Of a stretch of DNA of 64,000 nucleotides, positions 1-9,555 are shown piece by piece. The notes below the pieces were generated by a model. The model made no database searches. It saw only the letters and a program-made list of their open reading frames with translations, and was not told the origin of the DNA. Source of the DNA: an uncultured Treponema sp. (GTDB taxonomy: Bacteria > Spirochaetota > Spirochaetia > Treponematales > Treponemataceae); the NCBI GenBank assembly GCA_947167345.1, contig CAMVHR010000002.1, positions 1 to 64,000 of the forward strand, written 5' to 3'. Position 1 is the first letter of the stretch. Each line of letters begins with the position of its first letter. Both the position numbers and the translations under genes were made by a program.

Positions 1-43
1 CTTTTTCTATATTAGGCTATATTAGCCAATCCACAACTTTTGA

Positions 44-373
44 TTATAACTCTTTTTTTGTATAAACAGGTGGCAGTGTGTGAAAATCATAGTCAAACAG
101 GTAACTGTTGGCTTTTATGATTCCTGAAATACGAAGTTCTTTATCTGGCATGACAAGAAAATATATGTCAATAATAAGAAACAAAAACAGCCCCAGAAAA
201 AATAAAAGGCCAGCGAGTTTTTTTATTTTAAGCTCAACTTTGTCTGCTGAATAACAAAGCAAAGCTATAAAAGCAATTGTGAATATGACAGCAGTTACAA
301 GCGCTACTTTTTGACGCTTAGTAAGATCCTTGAATTTGATGTCATAGTTTTGATTATTATTTAATGATTGCAT
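44..373 (-). CDS. hypothetical small membrane protein
   Basis: 109-aa ORF with two hydrophobic segments (VALVTAVIFTIAFIALLCY, LAGLLFFLGLFLFLIIDIYFLV). Confidence 0.55.
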   Translation of the reverse strand: MQSLNNNQNYDIKFKDLTKRQKVALVTAVIFTIAFIALLCYSADKVELKIKKLAGLLFFLGLFLFLIIDIYFLVMPDKELRISGIIKANSYLFDYDFHTLPPVYTKKEL

Positions 374-548
374 TGTAATGTTTGTTTAATACATCTTTCG
401 TTATGAGGTAACTATAGAGTACTAAATCATGCCTGTCAAGATTAAGCTTTATAAAGCAGCTTTATTTTATTTTGAAATCAAATGAAAATCGGTAGATGTC
501 TTGCCGACTATTTGCAATTGAGCTTTTACTGCGATATAATTTATTGAT

Positions 549-1060
549 TTGCAAAATTATGAGAAGGTGCGATTGCTTCCGACATGGCGACTTCAAGATA
601 GAACTAATAAAATGAAAATGGCGGCGGCTTATTGTCCCATTGAAAACACGGATTGGGTTGTTATTTTGATTGCAACGGGCGAGGCTGACCTTACTAAGCG
701 TCTTCCTACATCATCGAGAGATGAAATTGGCGATGTGGTTAATGGCTTCAATTCGTTCAGCGAAAAGTTGCAGACGATTATAGGCGATGTGAAGCATTCT
801 AAGGAAGACCTTGTTGTTGCGGTGAACGAAATCACAGGGAACATCGAGTCTCTGGAGAGAATGATTGTCAGTCAGGGAAAGATCGTAACGGAAGCGTCAT
901 CTGCTGTTAATATGTCTATGGATAAAATGTCTGGTTCGTTTGAAACTTTGAGGGCGAATTCTCAAGACGGTTTTAGCAAGCAGCAGTCTGTTAATGATAA
1001 GGTCAAGGAAATCGAAACTCAATCGCAAATGCTTCAGGAAGCAAATGCAAGTCTACATAA
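549..1060 (+). pseudogene. methyl-accepting chemotaxis protein remnant (internal and C-terminal deletions)
   Basis: Sensor-domain end (YCPIENTDWVV) is joined directly to HAMP end (GEADLTKRLP...DEIGDVVNGFNSFSEKLQ) with no TM2; ends at SQMLQEANAS, just before the conserved MCP tip present in the two full MCPs in this window. Confidence 0.75.
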
Positions 1061-1077
1061 ATATTCATTGAAACCTC

Positions 1078-1995
1078 TTATCCGGCTACGTATTCAGAAA
1101 CTATAGTTCTTACAGGTTCAAGGTAGGTTTGACCGAACATGTTGAGATGATTTAAAAGCTGGTACAGGTTGTACAAGTCCCTGCGCTCTTCATAGCCGCT
1201 CTGAAGTGGTCGTACTTCGTAGTAGGCATCGTAAAAAGTCTTTGGAAAACCTCCGAACAGCTCTGTCATTGCAATATCAGTTTCGGCATTACCGACATAG
1301 GCTGCAGGATCAATAAGCATGGCTTTGCCGCTTTTGCTGCAAAATACGTTTCCTCCCCACAAGTCACCATGAAGCAAGCTTGGCTTTTCAGGCTCTATAA
1401 TGAAGTCTTCCAGATGGTCGAGTAACTTTGTAATCAGCTTGCGGTCATTAGAGGTAAAGTTGTTGTCGGCAGATTTAAACTGTGGGGCAAGGCGTTGTTC
1501 TCGGAAAAACGAAACCCAGCTTTTGGAAGGGGTGTTGTCTTGAGTTCTTGCCCCTATATAATTGTTCTGAAAAAAGCCGAATGTGCCTCCTTTTACAAAT
1601 TGTTCTGTAGGAGCATCATGAAGCGCTGCTAGTTCACGTGCAAAAGTTTCCCAGTAATTTGTTCTTTTTTTACCGCTTTCAATATATTCTAGCAAAAGAA
1701 AGCTGTATCCCACCTGTTCACCGTCGTCTGTGCCTGTGCATAGGATTCGTGGAGTTTCAATTGTTTTTGTAGATGCTATTGCTGAAAGTCCTGCAGCTTC
1801 GGCTGTAAAAAAGTCAGCGTTTTCTTTTGCATTTGCCTTCATGAAAATATGGTCACCTGTGTTTAGTGTGAGGGCATACGCTTTGTTTATGTCTCCGCCG
1901 GAAACACGGTCTGTCTGTGCAATTGAAACTGATGAACCGAATAGTGAGACTAATGCACTTGCAATAGATGTATAATGAGGTATAGCTGAGTTCAT
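1078..1995 (-). CDS. fructosamine kinase / FN3K-family protein
   Basis: Motifs LLEYIESGKK, SLLHGDLWGGNVF, AMLIDPAAYVGNAETDIAMTELFGGFP typical of fructosamine kinases; start set at internal Met (MNSAIPHY). Confidence 0.85.
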   Translation of the reverse strand: MNSAIPHYTSIASALVSLFGSSVSIAQTDRVSGGDINKAYALTLNTGDHIFMKANAKENADFFTAEAAGLSAIASTKTIETPRILCTGTDDGEQVGYSFLLLEYIESGKKRTNYWETFARELAALHDAPTEQFVKGGTFGFFQNNYIGARTQDNTPSKSWVSFFREQRLAPQFKSADNNFTSNDRKLITKLLDHLEDFIIEPEKPSLLHGDLWGGNVFCSKSGKAMLIDPAAYVGNAETDIAMTELFGGFPKTFYDAYYEVRPLQSGYEERRDLYNLYQLLNHLNMFGQTYLEPVRTIVSEYVAG

Positions 1996-2049
1996 ACAGA
2001 CAGTATTGCACAATTTGCTGGGGCTGTCGAGTAAAAGCTTATGGGAGCC

Positions 2050-2712
2050 TTAATTCTTTCCTTTTAAGAACGGACGGGCTATGTGGACGTTAAAGAATTC
2101 TATAAGTGGTCCCATAAAGAATGCTGTTATGATTGTACCAATTCCTGCTATCGTAGGAATTGCTGCAAGTTTTCCGCCTGCAATTATAAACAGCGTTACT
2201 CCCAGAATTACACATACCAAGTCCGTAATGATTCTTACGTATTGGAATTTACCTTTCTTCCAAGTGTTGCAGATTATGAGGGCTACAGCATCGTAGGTGG
2301 AAACTCCTAAATCAGCAGTCATATAGAATGCTGAACCGAAGCAAATTATTACGACACCTATGACGAGGCATAGAACCCGTATTACAATAGTCGGATTTAC
2401 AATGACTGTCTGCAAATATTCGTATGTAAACTGCGTTATGTAGCCTAAGAGAAACAGGTTTATGAATGTAGCAATGCCTATGTAATGTCTGTCAAAGACA
2501 AGTGCAAAAGAAAGTAGAAGGACATTTACTATTATGTACAGCAAGCCAAAGTCTATAGGTATGAGTTTGTCGAGTCCTGCCATGAATGACTGGAATGGAT
2601 CTACGCCAAGAGCTGCAATTTTAAATATTCCTACACTGATGGCACATATAATGACACCGAAAAAGGACATGCATATTCTTTTTGCAAGTCCTTTTGTTTT
2701 TGCTTTTTGCAT
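2050..2712 (-). CDS. YczE/YitT-like integral membrane protein
   Basis: Multi-TM ORF; ALGVDPFQSFMAGL and ADLGVSTYDAVALI repeats typical of the YczE/YitT family; AGGAG RBS before ATG at 2712. Confidence 0.7.
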   Translation of the reverse strand: MQKAKTKGLAKRICMSFFGVIICAISVGIFKIAALGVDPFQSFMAGLDKLIPIDFGLLYIIVNVLLLSFALVFDRHYIGIATFINLFLLGYITQFTYEYLQTVIVNPTIVIRVLCLVIGVVIICFGSAFYMTADLGVSTYDAVALIICNTWKKGKFQYVRIITDLVCVILGVTLFIIAGGKLAAIPTIAGIGTIITAFFMGPLIEFFNVHIARPFLKGKN

Positions 2713-2743
2713 AATATTCTCCTGTACTTTCTTTTGCAAGGCA

Positions 2744-3718
2744 TTAATAGCCTGTTTCTTTGAATACAGCATCCATGAGGATGGCATTCTTTAGGGAAAA
2801 TTCTTGTGGTATAAAAGGTTTTGCTCCTTCAAGAATGCACTTTCCAAGTTGTTCCGTTTCAAGACTGTAATTCTGCGGAACATCTATGCAGCGTTCAACA
2901 ACACCGCTATTTGTAACAACCTGATAGCACAGTTTTCCCGACTGGTTGTATTCCACATCAGATTTTATGAAACCTTTTGTGCCGTGAATGTAAAGCCTGT
3001 CAACACGTGCGTTTGTATTTTTCCCCAAAATCATGCCAACATTGAACGATGCCCGCACTCCGTTCTTAAAGCAGATGAATCCTGTTGTAATTTCATCTAC
3101 ACCTTTGTCAGAAAAGTCTGCGACGGCTTTTACTGTTTCTGGCTCGGAATCTACAAGTGACAGAATCATTGTCGTGCAATAGCAGCCAAGGTCATACATT
3201 GCTCCTCCGCCCTGTTCCTTGTAAAGTCGGATGTCTTCTTTATATCCCTGTGTGACAAATGCAGTGTCAATAAAGTCTATGTCACCGATAATGCCACTTT
3301 TCACATCATTTCGCAGACTCTTCATGTAAGGACTGTGCAGATATGCGTAGGCTTCCATCAGATATACGCCGTTTTTTTTGGCTGTTTCAAACATCTCTAG
3401 GACTTCGCCTGCATTCAAGGCAAGGGGTTTTTCGCAAAGTACGTGTTTTTTTGACTTAAGGGCTTTGATAACCCATTCTTTGTGAAGATTGTTCGGCAAT
3501 GGAATGTAAACTGCCTGTACATCTTTGTCCTGCAAAAGCTCTTCATAAGTCCCGTAATATTTTTTAAAGCCAAACTCGTCTGCAAAACTCTTTGCCTTTT
3601 CAATGCTACGTCCCGCAATTGCATAAAGCTCTGCATTTTTTGCAAGTTTGATGCCTGGTATCGTACATCCTTTTGCTATGTTTGCAGTGCCCAGAATACC
3701 CCATTTTACTGTTTCCAT
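2744..3718 (-). CDS. Gfo/Idh/MocA family oxidoreductase
   Basis: N-terminal Rossmann WGILGTANIAKG; KHVLCEKPLALNAGE motif. Confidence 0.9.
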   Translation of the reverse strand: METVKWGILGTANIAKGCTIPGIKLAKNAELYAIAGRSIEKAKSFADEFGFKKYYGTYEELLQDKDVQAVYIPLPNNLHKEWVIKALKSKKHVLCEKPLALNAGEVLEMFETAKKNGVYLMEAYAYLHSPYMKSLRNDVKSGIIGDIDFIDTAFVTQGYKEDIRLYKEQGGGAMYDLGCYCTTMILSLVDSEPETVKAVADFSDKGVDEITTGFICFKNGVRASFNVGMILGKNTNARVDRLYIHGTKGFIKSDVEYNQSGKLCYQVVTNSGVVERCIDVPQNYSLETEQLGKCILEGAKPFIPQEFSLKNAILMDAVFKETGY

Positions 3719-3727
3719 GTTTACCTC

Positions 3728-4861
3728 TTATGCAGATTTTTCTGTGTCCAGAATGCCGGCTGCTTCTTTGAGCAAGTCAATTATAGGCAGGTGCTGAGGA
3801 CATACGCCTTCGCACTGACCGCATGAAAGGCAGTCGGATGCCTTTCCGCTGCGGCTTACAAGACCTGAATAAAAGTTCTTTGCCCTCCAGTCGTCTGGAT
3901 AGCGGCGTAATGTATTGACGGTTCTGAAAACGTCTGGAATGCTGATTTTTGCAGGGCAACCATCGGTGCAGTATCTGCATGCCGTGCAGCCTATCTGAGG
4001 AATGCGCAAAATTTCATCCGTAACTTCATCAATGATTTTCATTTCGTCCGCTGTAATCGGCTCAAATTTTGTAAAGGTCTTTATGTTGTCATCCATCTGC
4101 TCTTCTGTAGACATGCCTGAAAGCACTGTCATTACACCTTCAAGAGAGGCAACGTAACGCAATGCCCATGAGGCTACTGAGTCATTCGGGCGAGCTGACT
4201 TGAACTTTGCTTCAATATCAGGAGCCATGTTTGCAAGCATTCCTCCGCGTACAGGTTCCATGATTATCATCGGGATGTTTCTTTTGTGAAGGATTTCATA
4301 GAGTTTTTGTGAACGGACTACAGGATTTGTCCTGTCAAGATAATTCAGCTGAATCTGAACAAATTCCATTTCCGGGTGTTTGTCTAGGACTTGTTCCAAA
4401 AGCTCTGGGCTTCCGTGGAAAGAAAATCCGAAGTGCTTAATGCGTCCTTCTTCTTTCTTTTTTAGCCCCCAGTTGAAGCAGTCGTATTTTTCGTAAGTGT
4501 CGTAATTTGAGCCGTCTTCTATGGAGTGCAGAAGGTAAAAGTCAAAATATTCTACTCCTGCCCTTTCACATTGCTCGCTGAAAATTCTTTCAATGTCGCT
4601 TTCCTGCTTGATTTCCCATGCAGGAAGTTTTGTTGCAATCATAAAGCTTTCGCGTGGATAGCGCTTTACCAAAGCTTCCCATGCTGCTGTTTCGGACTTG
4701 CCTCCATGGTAGATATATGCGGTATCAAAGTAGTTCATGCCGCTTTTCATGTATTTGTCTACCATTGTCTTTACGCGCTCAATGTCAATTACTCCTTCTT
4801 TTTCAGGCAGCCGCATGAGTCCAAAGCCTAATTTCGGTATTTTGTTAAAGTCAATTCCCAT
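3728..4861 (-). CDS. aldo/keto reductase with C-terminal 4Fe-4S ferredoxin-like domain
   Basis: LGFGLMRLP, NYFDTAYIYHGGKSE; C-terminal CTACRYCTDGCP and CLSCGQCEGVCPQ clusters. Confidence 0.92.
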   Translation of the reverse strand: MGIDFNKIPKLGFGLMRLPEKEGVIDIERVKTMVDKYMKSGMNYFDTAYIYHGGKSETAAWEALVKRYPRESFMIATKLPAWEIKQESDIERIFSEQCERAGVEYFDFYLLHSIEDGSNYDTYEKYDCFNWGLKKKEEGRIKHFGFSFHGSPELLEQVLDKHPEMEFVQIQLNYLDRTNPVVRSQKLYEILHKRNIPMIIMEPVRGGMLANMAPDIEAKFKSARPNDSVASWALRYVASLEGVMTVLSGMSTEEQMDDNIKTFTKFEPITADEMKIIDEVTDEILRIPQIGCTACRYCTDGCPAKISIPDVFRTVNTLRRYPDDWRAKNFYSGLVSRSGKASDCLSCGQCEGVCPQHLPIIDLLKEAAGILDTEKSA

Positions 4862-4881
4862 AAAGTCTCCAAAAAATTCTC

Positions 4882-5913
4882 TTAGAAAAGCTTTTTGCTT
4901 TCTTCTAGAGCTGAGATTACATTGTCACACCATGCATCAAATTCGGGGTCTTCCCTCTGACAGTCCTGATGTGAAAGAACATAGTCAAGGCATATTCTTA
5001 CACCCATGTTAAACGGTACAGTTGTCTGCATCTGTGGAACAATCCTTTTTAACTTTGAATTGTCAAAGACTACGGAAACAGATTTGTCTCCAATAAGGCT
5101 TCCTTCAAAGTCAAAGCCATATTTATCGCCTACGGCACTCAGATATTCTGAGGCAACGTGATATGCGTTAAGCTTTACTCCGAGTGCGTCTGCAATCGTC
5201 TGGTAAATCTGATTCCAAGAAAGGACTTCATCACCAGTAATTTGGAATTCTTCACCAATGGCATGGCGATTCAGCATTAAACCGATGTATCCTGTTGCAA
5301 AATCTTTGTTGAATGTAACGTGCCATAAAGATGTTCCGTCACCCTGTATGATTACGGGTTTTCCTTCCTGCATACGCTTTATGACTTGATAAAATCCGTT
5401 TTTACCGTGCACGCCTAGGGGAATATTTCTTTCATCATAAGTATGGCTTGGACGCACTATTGTTACAGGAAAACCTTCTTCGCGGTATTTTTTCATGAGG
5501 AATTCTTCGCAGGCAATTTTATTGCGCGAATATTCCCAGTGCGGATTAGCGAGCGTCGTTCCTTCGGTGATGATATAGCTGGCAGACGGCTTGTTGTATG
5601 CAGAGGCAGAGCTTATGTAAATGTACTGCTTTACCTTATTTGCAAAAAGTCTGTAATCACGCTCTACCTGAGGCTGTGTAAAACCAATGAATTCGTTTAT
5701 GACATCAAATTCCATGCCGGAAAGTTTTTTCTTAGCATCCTGTTCGTCTGAAATATCGCATACAATCTGATGGACGTTAGTGGGAACTGAGCTGGCTCTG
5801 TTTCCTCGGTTTAAAATCCATACGTCCCAGTCATCTCTGCCTGCAAGTTCCCTTACGATAGCGGAACTGATTGTTCCAGTTCCGCCTATAAATAATGCCT
5901 TTGATTTTGCCAT
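4882..5913 (-). CDS. NAD-dependent epimerase/dehydratase (extended SDR)
   Basis: FIGGTGTISSAIVREL Rossmann motif; YISSASAYNK; VTIVRPSHTYDER. Confidence 0.88.
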   Translation of the reverse strand: MAKSKALFIGGTGTISSAIVRELAGRDDWDVWILNRGNRASSVPTNVHQIVCDISDEQDAKKKLSGMEFDVINEFIGFTQPQVERDYRLFANKVKQYIYISSASAYNKPSASYIITEGTTLANPHWEYSRNKIACEEFLMKKYREEGFPVTIVRPSHTYDERNIPLGVHGKNGFYQVIKRMQEGKPVIIQGDGTSLWHVTFNKDFATGYIGLMLNRHAIGEEFQITGDEVLSWNQIYQTIADALGVKLNAYHVASEYLSAVGDKYGFDFEGSLIGDKSVSVVFDNSKLKRIVPQMQTTVPFNMGVRICLDYVLSHQDCQREDPEFDAWCDNVISALEESKKLF

Positions 5914-5933
5914 TAAGTTCTCCGCATTAAATC

Positions 5934-7109
5934 TTAGATCATCATTTTGTAGATTTTTGCGCAGTCATCTTCGTTCAGAGTTACAAATCCGCCGACTGTT
6001 CCTGTTCTTCCGTTTCCGTGGCAAAGGACATTTACCAGTTTAGGAATGTCTTCTTCTTTTGCGCCAAGCTCTGCAAAATTCTTTGGCATTCCTATTGAAA
6101 TAAGGTAATTTCTAAATGCTTCGATTCCTTCAAGAGCTGTTACCTCTGGATGGTCAAAATCCATCTGACAGCCCCATACGCGGACGGCGACTTTGGCAAA
6201 ACGCATTACGTCATGCTTCATTACATATTTAAATACTGCCGGCATTGTTACTGCAAGACCTGCACCGTGCGCACAGTCATAAAGCGCAGAAAGCTCATGC
6301 TCTACATCGTGACTTGTCCAGTCCTGGCTTCTGCCTACGCCGCATGAGTTGTTGTGTGCCATCATTCCTGCCCACATGATGTTTGCTCGTGCTTCATAGT
6401 TGTTTGGATCGGCAATTACTCTAGGTCCTTCGTGTTTCATTGTAAGAAGTAGGGCTTCGATAAGTCGATCGGTGACTTCAACATCCTTTGTATTTGTAAG
6501 GTAACGCTCGTAAAGGTGAGCCATAATGTCTGTAATGCCGGCTGCAGTCTGATAAGGTGGCAGTGTCTGTGTAAGTGCTGGGTTTAGTATGCTGAATTTA
6601 GGTCTGATAGCATCGCTTCCTGTTCCTCGTTTGAACATGCCTTCTTCTTTTGTAATTACGGAGTCAGGACTGCCTTCGCTTCCTGCTGCGGCTATTGTAA
6701 GGACTGTTCCTACCGGCAATGCTTTTTCAATCATTTTTCCGCTGTAAAAGTCCCAGAAGTCTCCGTCATACAGAACTCCGGCTGCAATTGCCTTTGCAGA
6801 ATCAATCGTACTTCCTCCTCCGACGGCAAGAATAAAGTCTACCTTTTCCTTTTTGCAGAGGTCTATTCCTTCATATACAAGTCCGCTCCTCGGATTGGGC
6901 TTTACTCCTCCGAGGCAAACATAAGGGATGCCAGCATTTTTTAATGAAGATTCCACTCTGTCTAATAGACCGGAAGTTTTTGCACTTTTTCCGCCAAAGT
7001 GAATAAGAACCTTGCTTCCTCCAAATTTCTTTACGTAGTCTCCTGTCTGGTTTTCGCTATCTTTTCCGAATACAAAAAACGTTGGTGAGTAAAATGTAAA
7101 ATTTTCCAT
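5934..7109 (-). CDS. iron-containing alcohol dehydrogenase (BDH-like)
   Basis: FGKDSENQTGDYVKKFGGSKVLIHFGGKSAKTSGL; GGGSTIDSAKAIAAG; metal-ligand region HNNSCGVGRSQDWTSHDVEHELSALYDCAHGAGLAV. Confidence 0.92.
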   Translation of the reverse strand: MENFTFYSPTFFVFGKDSENQTGDYVKKFGGSKVLIHFGGKSAKTSGLLDRVESSLKNAGIPYVCLGGVKPNPRSGLVYEGIDLCKKEKVDFILAVGGGSTIDSAKAIAAGVLYDGDFWDFYSGKMIEKALPVGTVLTIAAAGSEGSPDSVITKEEGMFKRGTGSDAIRPKFSILNPALTQTLPPYQTAAGITDIMAHLYERYLTNTKDVEVTDRLIEALLLTMKHEGPRVIADPNNYEARANIMWAGMMAHNNSCGVGRSQDWTSHDVEHELSALYDCAHGAGLAVTMPAVFKYVMKHDVMRFAKVAVRVWGCQMDFDHPEVTALEGIEAFRNYLISIGMPKNFAELGAKEEDIPKLVNVLCHGNGRTGTVGGFVTLNEDDCAKIYKMMI

Positions 7110-7264
7110 TGGTAATCTCCTTTGCCTTTACTTGATATTAGGATAAAGGACGTTTTAAAAAAAAGAAAGGAGCATTTTAGTTAAAATTTTGTTATTATTA
7201 GGATTAAGTTATGGCTGGGGTGTTTCTTGGTGCTGTTTTGCCTCTATTTATGGAGCATGGTTAA

Positions 7265-8002
7265 TTAGTTTGTTTCCCTGATTTTCTGTCCGTCAAATAT
7301 GTAAATGACATGATTACACATTTCTACAATGCGGGAATCATGTGTAGAAAAGATAAATGTCGTTGACAGTTCCCTATTAAGGTTCTGCATGAGTTCAAGA
7401 ATCTGTTCTCCGTTTTTACTGTCAAGGTTTGCTGTTGGTTCGTCTGCAAGAATAACTGGTGCCTTTGTAACAAGGGCTCGTGCAATGGCTACGCGCTGTC
7501 TTTGTCCTCCACTTAATTCTGCTGGCTTGTGGTTCTTCCAGGCAGTCAGTCCTACCGTTTCAATAAGGTAAGAAATCCATTCTTCCTTTTCCTTTTTGGA
7601 TATTTTTGAGCGTTTTTCCTTTTTATCCATAAGGTTCAGTGGGAGCTCAACGTTTTCGTATACGTTAAGAACAGGTATGAGGTTGAAGTTCTGAAAGATG
7701 AATCCTACATGGGAACTTCGTATCTGCGTAATGCGAGAATCCAGCTTTTTGGGAATCTTGTTGCCTTCCGGCAAGTCAAATCTTGAATATACATCAATGC
7801 CGTCAAGCGTAATGTTGCCAGCGGAAGGAAGGTCTATAAGTCCTATCATGTTAAGCAGGGTAGATTTTCCTGAACCGGAAGGACCGGATATTGCTGCAAA
7901 TTCTCCTTTGTTTATGCTGAATGAAACGTCTTTTACTGCTGGAACAGAAAGTTTTCCCATCTGATAGTTTTTACTTACATTGTGCAATTCAATTATGGCC
8001 AT
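7265..8002 (-). CDS. ABC transporter ATP-binding protein (LolD/MacB type)
   Basis: Walker A GPSGSGKST, signature LSGGQRQRVAIARAL, Walker B VILADEPTANLD; start set at MAIIELHNVSKNY. Confidence 0.92.
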   Translation of the reverse strand: MAIIELHNVSKNYQMGKLSVPAVKDVSFSINKGEFAAISGPSGSGKSTLLNMIGLIDLPSAGNITLDGIDVYSRFDLPEGNKIPKKLDSRITQIRSSHVGFIFQNFNLIPVLNVYENVELPLNLMDKKEKRSKISKKEKEEWISYLIETVGLTAWKNHKPAELSGGQRQRVAIARALVTKAPVILADEPTANLDSKNGEQILELMQNLNRELSTTFIFSTHDSRIVEMCNHVIYIFDGQKIRETN

Positions 8003-8094
8003 GCCGAAACTATAACATATTTGCAGCATTGTTTACAATTATAAAAACTTTGAAAACCTTGTTTTTTTATGTTCAGTATGGTACTATCTCTGCA

Positions 8095-9555
8095 ATGTTT
8101 GCATTCCGCTTTGCCCTGAAAAATGTTCTTTCCAGAAAAAGCTCCCTGGTCATTATTTTATTCATTGCTTTTTCAATTTCTTTACTGGTCGTCTCCAATG
8201 CCATATTTGACGGTACTGACAGCGGCATGGAAAAAACGTTTATAAACAGTTTTACAGGAAATATCGTTATTCGCCCAAAATCTGATGTTCCAATGAGTCT
8301 TTTCGGCGATGAAACTCCTTTGACGGGAAAGCTTACGGCAATCCCGGAGCTTGTTCCATATCAAGAGGTATATGACTGCGTTTCTGCAACTGAGGGAATT
8401 GATGTTATTCTTCCTCAGATTACGGGTTTTTCATCCATTCAATACAGGACTGTCGAAGGTCGCCTTGATCATGACGAGTTTTATTTTTTTGGTGTTGAAG
8501 GTGAGCAATACGTAAATAATATGCCGGGCATCCGTTTTATTGAAGGAAAAGCTTTTTCAAAGGGAGAGAAGGGCATAATGCTCAGCAAGGCAGCCTTAAA
8601 GGCAATGGAAGAAGAAAGCGAATGCCCCATTGATGTAAAGGTTGGCGATAATCTGACTGTTTATTTTACAGACGGTGTTTCTATGACTATCCGTTCTGTT
8701 CCCCTTACAGGCATATATGAATATGAGGTCGAAAATGCTACGCTTGATCAGATTGTAATTATTGACCCTGTGACATTGCGTGCCATCCATGAAATTCAGG
8801 ATGTTGTGTCTGATGAAGAAATAGATCCTGATAACATAAATCTCATAAATTCTGGTATTGATGATTTGGACGCTCTTTTTGCAGATGCTTCTGATACTGA
8901 GGGAACTGAATCTTTGGAACAGGATTTCGGAACTCCTGTAGCAGACATTGCGTCAGACTCCGACAGCAAGGTTTGGACGTTCCTTATTTGCAAGACTTCT
9001 GAAAATGTCAGCATCAATAAGATTATACGCAGCCTGAATGCAGAATTCAAAAAGAACGATTGGCCTGTACAGGCTGTAAAATGGCGTTCTGCAGCCGGCG
9101 GTTCTGTTGCCATGGTCTTTTATTTGAGGGTAATCCTTAATATTGGTATTCTTCTGATTCTTTTTACAGGCTTTATTGTAATTGCCAACACTCTTATTAT
9201 TTCTTCATTGAGCCGTGTGTGCGAGACTGGTACATTACGTGCCATTGGTGCCGGAAGAAGTTTTGTCGCACTTCAGTTCCTGTTTGAAACTGCAATTCTG
9301 ACTGTTGCCGCCGGCATTGCAGGCTGTGTGATTGGCATTGCATTAAATGCCCTGATTCATAGCCTTAACATTCATATTGGCAACAGCCTGCTTGTTCAGC
9401 TTTTCGGAGGTTCTTATATTAGAACTGTGCTTACGGCTTCAAATCTCTTAAGCTGCATGGGGCTGTCGTGTCTGCTTGCCATAATCGGCTGGCTGTATCC
9501 GTTGCGTATAGCCTTGGGTACTAATCCTGTTGTTGCAATGAGGGGGCAGGCATAA
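8095..9555 (+). CDS. FtsX/LolE-like ABC transporter permease
   Basis: N-terminal TM plus periplasmic domain plus C-terminal TMs (LRVILNIGILLILFTGFIVIANTLIISSLSRVCETGTLRAIGAGR); start at MFAFRFALKNVLSRK. Confidence 0.85.
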   Translation: MFAFRFALKNVLSRKSSLVIILFIAFSISLLVVSNAIFDGTDSGMEKTFINSFTGNIVIRPKSDVPMSLFGDETPLTGKLTAIPELVPYQEVYDCVSATEGIDVILPQITGFSSIQYRTVEGRLDHDEFYFFGVEGEQYVNNMPGIRFIEGKAFSKGEKGIMLSKAALKAMEEESECPIDVKVGDNLTVYFTDGVSMTIRSVPLTGIYEYEVENATLDQIVIIDPVTLRAIHEIQDVVSDEEIDPDNINLINSGIDDLDALFADASDTEGTESLEQDFGTPVADIASDSDSKVWTFLICKTSENVSINKIIRSLNAEFKKNDWPVQAVKWRSAAGGSVAMVFYLRVILNIGILLILFTGFIVIANTLIISSLSRVCETGTLRAIGAGRSFVALQFLFETAILTVAAGIAGCVIGIALNALIHSLNIHIGNSLLVQLFGGSYIRTVLTASNLLSCMGLSCLLAIIGWLYPLRIALGTNPVVAMRGQA

